Shown one piece after another: positions 6,210 through 8,456 of a stretch of DNA of 8,456 nucleotides. The position numbers and the translations under genes are program-made. The DNA is from Acetobacteraceae bacterium. Lineage in GTDB: Bacteria > Pseudomonadota > Alphaproteobacteria > Acetobacterales > Acetobacteraceae. The notes below the pieces were generated by a model that was not told the origin of the DNA, ran no database searches, and worked only from the letters and a program-made list of their open reading frames with translations. The stretch lies in the NCBI GenBank assembly GCA_947478535.1, contig CANJXD010000231.1, forward strand, positions 1 to 8,456. The letters are read 5' to 3'. Each line of letters opens with the position of its first letter. The stretch's first letter is position 1.

Positions 6210-6914
6210 ATGCATGACCTCAGTCAGGCCCTCGCGCTGGCAATCGGGCTGATCCTGTCGGGCGATGCCGGGCTGGGGAGAATTGTCGGGCTGTCCTTGT
6301 CCGTCTCCCTCACCGCCACGGCCGTCGCGGCGCTGATCGGGCTGCCGCTCGGGGCACTTCTGGCCGTGGCGCGGTTTCCCGGCCGGCGCGCCATCCTCGT
6401 CGCCATCAACGCGCTGATGGGGCTGCCGCCCGTGCTGGTCGGGCTGCTCGTCTATCTCGCGCTGTCACGCAGTGGCCCGCTCGGGCAGTTCGGCTTGCTG
6501 TTCACGCCGGCCGCGATGGTGATCGCCCAGGCCATCCTGATCACCCCCATCATGGCCGCCCTGGCGCGGCAGGTGCTGGAAGCGCTGTGGGACGAATACG
6601 CCGAGCAGCTCCGCAGCTTCGGTGCCGGCAGCCTGCGCGCGGTGCCCACGCTGCTCTGGGATGGCCGCTTCCTGTTGCTGACGGTGCTGCTGGCCGGCTT
6701 CGGCCGTGCGGCGGCTGAAGTGGGCGCGGTGATGGTGGTCGGCGGCAATATCGAAGGCTTCACCCGCGTGATGACCACGGCCATAGCGCTGGAAACCTCG
6801 AAGGGCGACCTGCCGCTCGCGCTTGCTCTCGGTCTGGTGCTGATGGCCATCGTGCTTGGCGTGAACGGGCTCGCCCAGGGCCTGCGTGACATCGCGCAGC
6901 GGCGCGGCGCCTGA
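6210..6914 (+). CDS. tupB: Tungstate ABC transporter permease TupB
   Basis: A 234-residue inner-membrane permease, the usual TupB length, forming the channel for tungstate uptake. Hydrophobic stretches lie at roughly 23-55, 62-85, 94-118, 154-178 and 201-221, giving five or six membrane helices. The cytoplasmic coupling loop EYAEQLRSFGAG (129-140) corresponds to the EAA loop that docks on the ATPase. The following block GRAAAEVGAVMVVGGNIEG (165-183) with RVMTTAIALETSKGD is strongly typical of TupB and the related WtpB/ModB permeases. The ATG at 6210 has a GAGAG site 4 bases ahead. Its TGA overlaps the ATPase start by one base (TGATG), so the two are translationally coupled. Assignment to tungstate rather than molybdate rests on the family motif and the adjacent TupA. 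Confidence 0.92.
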   Translation: MHDLSQALALAIGLILSGDAGLGRIVGLSLSVSLTATAVAALIGLPLGALLAVARFPGRRAILVAINALMGLPPVLVGLLVYLALSRSGPLGQFGLLFTPAAMVIAQAILITPIMAALARQVLEALWDEYAEQLRSFGAGSLRAVPTLLWDGRFLLLTVLLAGFGRAAAEVGAVMVVGGNIEGFTRVMTTAIALETSKGDLPLALALGLVLMAIVLGVNGLAQGLRDIAQRRGA

Positions 6915-7630
6915 TGCCCGACAGCCTCGCCGCCCTGCCCCTGGTTGCGGAGGCGCTGCGCTACGCCGCCGGCGGCGTCGACATCATCCGCGGCGTCGAT
7001 CTGACGATCTGTGCCGGCGCGCCCCTGTGCATCATCGGCCCGAACGGCGCCGGCAAATCCGTACTGCTGCGCCTGCTGCACGGCCTGCTGGCCCCCAGCG
7101 CCGGGCGCCTCGCCTGGGCAATGCCACCGGAGGACGCCCGGCGACGCCAGGCCATGGTTTTCCAGCGGCCGGTGATGCTGCGGCGTTCTGTCTTGGCCAA
7201 CGCGCTCTATCCCCTCCGCCTCGCCGGTCTCGACCAGCCGGAGGAAGCGGCCCGGCTCGCGCTGTCCCGCGTTGGGCTGGATGCGCTGGCCGGCCGCCCC
7301 GCGCGGCGCCTTTCGGGCGGCGAACAGCAGCGCCTGGCGCTGGCCCGCGCCTGGGCACTGGCGCCGGAGGTCCTGTTTCTCGACGAGCCCACGGCATCGC
7401 TCGATCCCTCCGCCACGCGACAGGTGGAAGCCATCATCAGCGCCATCGCCGCCCAGGGCACCAAGGTGGTGATGACGACGCATGACCTGGGCCAGGCGCG
7501 CCGCCTGGCGGGGGAGGTCGCGCTGCTGCTCGGCGGACGGATCAACGCCCTCGCACCCGCCGCCCAATTCTTCGCCACGCCGCCAACCCCGGAAGCCGCC
7601 GCCTTCCTGCGCGGCGACCTGGTCTGGTGA
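6914..7630 (+). CDS. tupC: Tungstate ABC transporter ATP-binding protein TupC
   Basis: A 238-residue ABC ATPase powering TupB. Walker A is GPNGAGKS at 42-49, the Q-loop is MVFQRP at 81-86, the signature LSGGEQQR is at 133-140, Walker B VLFLDE is at 153-158, the D-loop ASLD follows, and switch His190 is in TTHD. The protein is short and lacks the C-terminal TOBE/MOP domain found in ModC, which agrees with a TupC assignment and means that binding of oxyanion to the ATPase itself is not expected. The start overlaps the tupB stop by one base. It is clearly different from the 366-residue MalK-type ATPase in the left half of the window and should not be its substitute. Confidence 0.92.
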   Translation: MPDSLAALPLVAEALRYAAGGVDIIRGVDLTICAGAPLCIIGPNGAGKSVLLRLLHGLLAPSAGRLAWAMPPEDARRRQAMVFQRPVMLRRSVLANALYPLRLAGLDQPEEAARLALSRVGLDALAGRPARRLSGGEQQRLALARAWALAPEVLFLDEPTASLDPSATRQVEAIISAIAAQGTKVVMTTHDLGQARRLAGEVALLLGGRINALAPAAQFFATPPTPEAAAFLRGDLVW

Positions 7631-7653
7631 ACCACCCAAAAGGGAGATTTCGC

Positions 7654-8456
7654 ATGCTCCGCCGGTTGATCCTCGGCCTCGCCGTCGCGATGCTGCCCGC
7701 CGCCCTGTGCACCCCCCGGGCCGCCAAGGCCCAGCCGCAATCCATCACCGTCTCCTCCACCACCTCCACCGAGCAATCCGGCCTGTTCGGCCACATCCTG
7801 CCGATCTTCACGCGGGAGACGGGGATCGCGGTGCGGGTCGTCGCACTCGGCAGCGGCCAGGCGCTCGATGTCGGCCGGCGCGGGGACGCCGATGTGGTCT
7901 TCGTGCATGACAAGGACGCCGAGGAACGCTTCGTGGCCGATGGCGCCGGCGGCCCGCGCCGAGCCGTGATGTTCAATGATTTCGTGCTGGTCGGCCCCGG
8001 CGCCGACCCCGCCGGCATCAACGGCCTGCGCGACAGTGTGGAGGCGCTCCGCCGCATCGCCGCCAGCCGCGCGCCCTTCGTCAGCCGCGGCGACCGCAGC
8101 GGCACCCATGCGGCGGAACTGCGGCTCTGGCAGCAGGCAGGCGTCGATCCCACCGCCAGCCGCGGCGCCTGGTACCGCGAGGTTGGCCAGGGCATGGGCC
8201 CGGCGCTGAACACCGCCGCGGCGCAGAACGCCTATGTCCTCGCCGATCGCGGCACCTGGCTGTCCTTCCGCAACCGCCAGGACCTCCGCATCGTGACGGA
8301 GGGTGATGAGCGGCTGTTCAACCAGTACGGCGTCATGCTGGTGAACCCGCAGCGCCACCCGCATGTGAAGGCAGCACTCGGCCAGCGCTTCATAGATTGG
8401 CTCGTCTCCGCCGCGGGGCAGGAGGCGATCGCCGGGTACAAGATCAACGGCGAGGA
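7654..8456 (+). CDS. tupA: Periplasmic tungstate-binding protein TupA, 3' end cut by the window
   Basis: 267 codons are visible with no stop. The family normally ends a few residues after the last motif seen here (IAGYKINGE), so perhaps under ten residues are missing. Residues 1-26 are a Sec signal peptide (MLRR, hydrophobic core, AKA cleavage). The mature protein begins with the oxyanion-binding signature VSSTTSTEQSGLF, in which Ser35, Thr36, Thr37 and Ser38 occupy the TTTS position of TupA. Further family blocks are GDADVVFVHD, FNDFVLVGP and SRGDRSGTHAAELRLW; the last carries the conserved Arg that contacts tungstate in characterised TupA proteins. An AGGGAG ribosome site at 7641-7646 sits 7 bases before the ATG and is the strongest in the window, fitting higher expression of the receptor than of TupB or TupC. 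It starts 23 bases after tupC, in the same operon. Confidence 0.94.
   Translation, partial: MLRRLILGLAVAMLPAALCTPRAAKAQPQSITVSSTTSTEQSGLFGHILPIFTRETGIAVRVVALGSGQALDVGRRGDADVVFVHDKDAEERFVADGAGGPRRAVMFNDFVLVGPGADPAGINGLRDSVEALRRIAASRAPFVSRGDRSGTHAAELRLWQQAGVDPTASRGAWYREVGQGMGPALNTAAAQNAYVLADRGTWLSFRNRQDLRIVTEGDERLFNQYGVMLVNPQRHPHVKAALGQRFIDWLVSAAGQEAIAGYKINGE

Noticed and set aside
6452..8364. Two long minus-strand frames (6452-7639 and 7207-8364)
   Set aside because: They overlap each other and lie opposite tupB, tupC and tupA, which have full family motifs; the shadow translations are low-complexity.

Overview
The window is very GC-rich, with strong G/C preference at third codon positions and long shadow frames opposite every gene. 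It carries a Bug/TctC-type periplasmic receptor without its own permease genes, a tungstate ABC system, and a GMC oxidoreductase next to an Ldh_2 dehydrogenase. Together these suggest an aerobic alphaproteobacterium, most like the Acetobacteraceae (Roseomonas-type) or a similar metabolically versatile soil or water organism. That placement is inferred from gene content and base composition, not from a marker gene.

The left part (1-5119) is a run of five same-direction genes on the minus strand. In transcription order they are: an ABC ATPase of the MalK/UgpC type (5119-4019), an Ldh_2-family malate/lactate-type dehydrogenase (3976-2891), an exported Bug/TctC solute-binding protein (2817-1819), an FAD-dependent GMC oxidoreductase (1811-216), and the first 42 codons of an MFS transporter resembling the fosmidomycin-resistance (Fsr) exporters (126-1, running out of the window). 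Gaps are 42, 73, 7 and 89 bases, so one operon is likely, with possible internal control at the two larger gaps, each of which holds a short perfect hairpin. The set looks like uptake and two-step oxidation of a small hydroxylated or organic-acid compound. Neither the ATPase nor the Bug protein has its membrane partners in view, so the substrate cannot be named.

The right part (5227-8456) is a tungstate uptake module. A minus-strand regulator (6117-5227) joins an excisionase/MerR-like helix-turn-helix to a molybdate-binding-protein-like (PBP_like, COG1910-type) domain. Divergent from it, across a 92-base intergenic region that is AT-rich at its left end, runs tupB-tupC-tupA: permease, ATPase, and a periplasmic tungstate-binding protein cut by the window edge only a few residues before its expected end. 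The arrangement implies a one-component oxyanion sensor controlling its own gene, the tup genes, or both.

No rRNA, tRNA, CRISPR array, insertion sequence or phage gene was seen. I found no wholly new system. The most interesting points are the regulator/tup pairing and its candidate operator, the Gln at the usual catalytic Asn/His position of the GMC enzyme, and the two transport components without partners.
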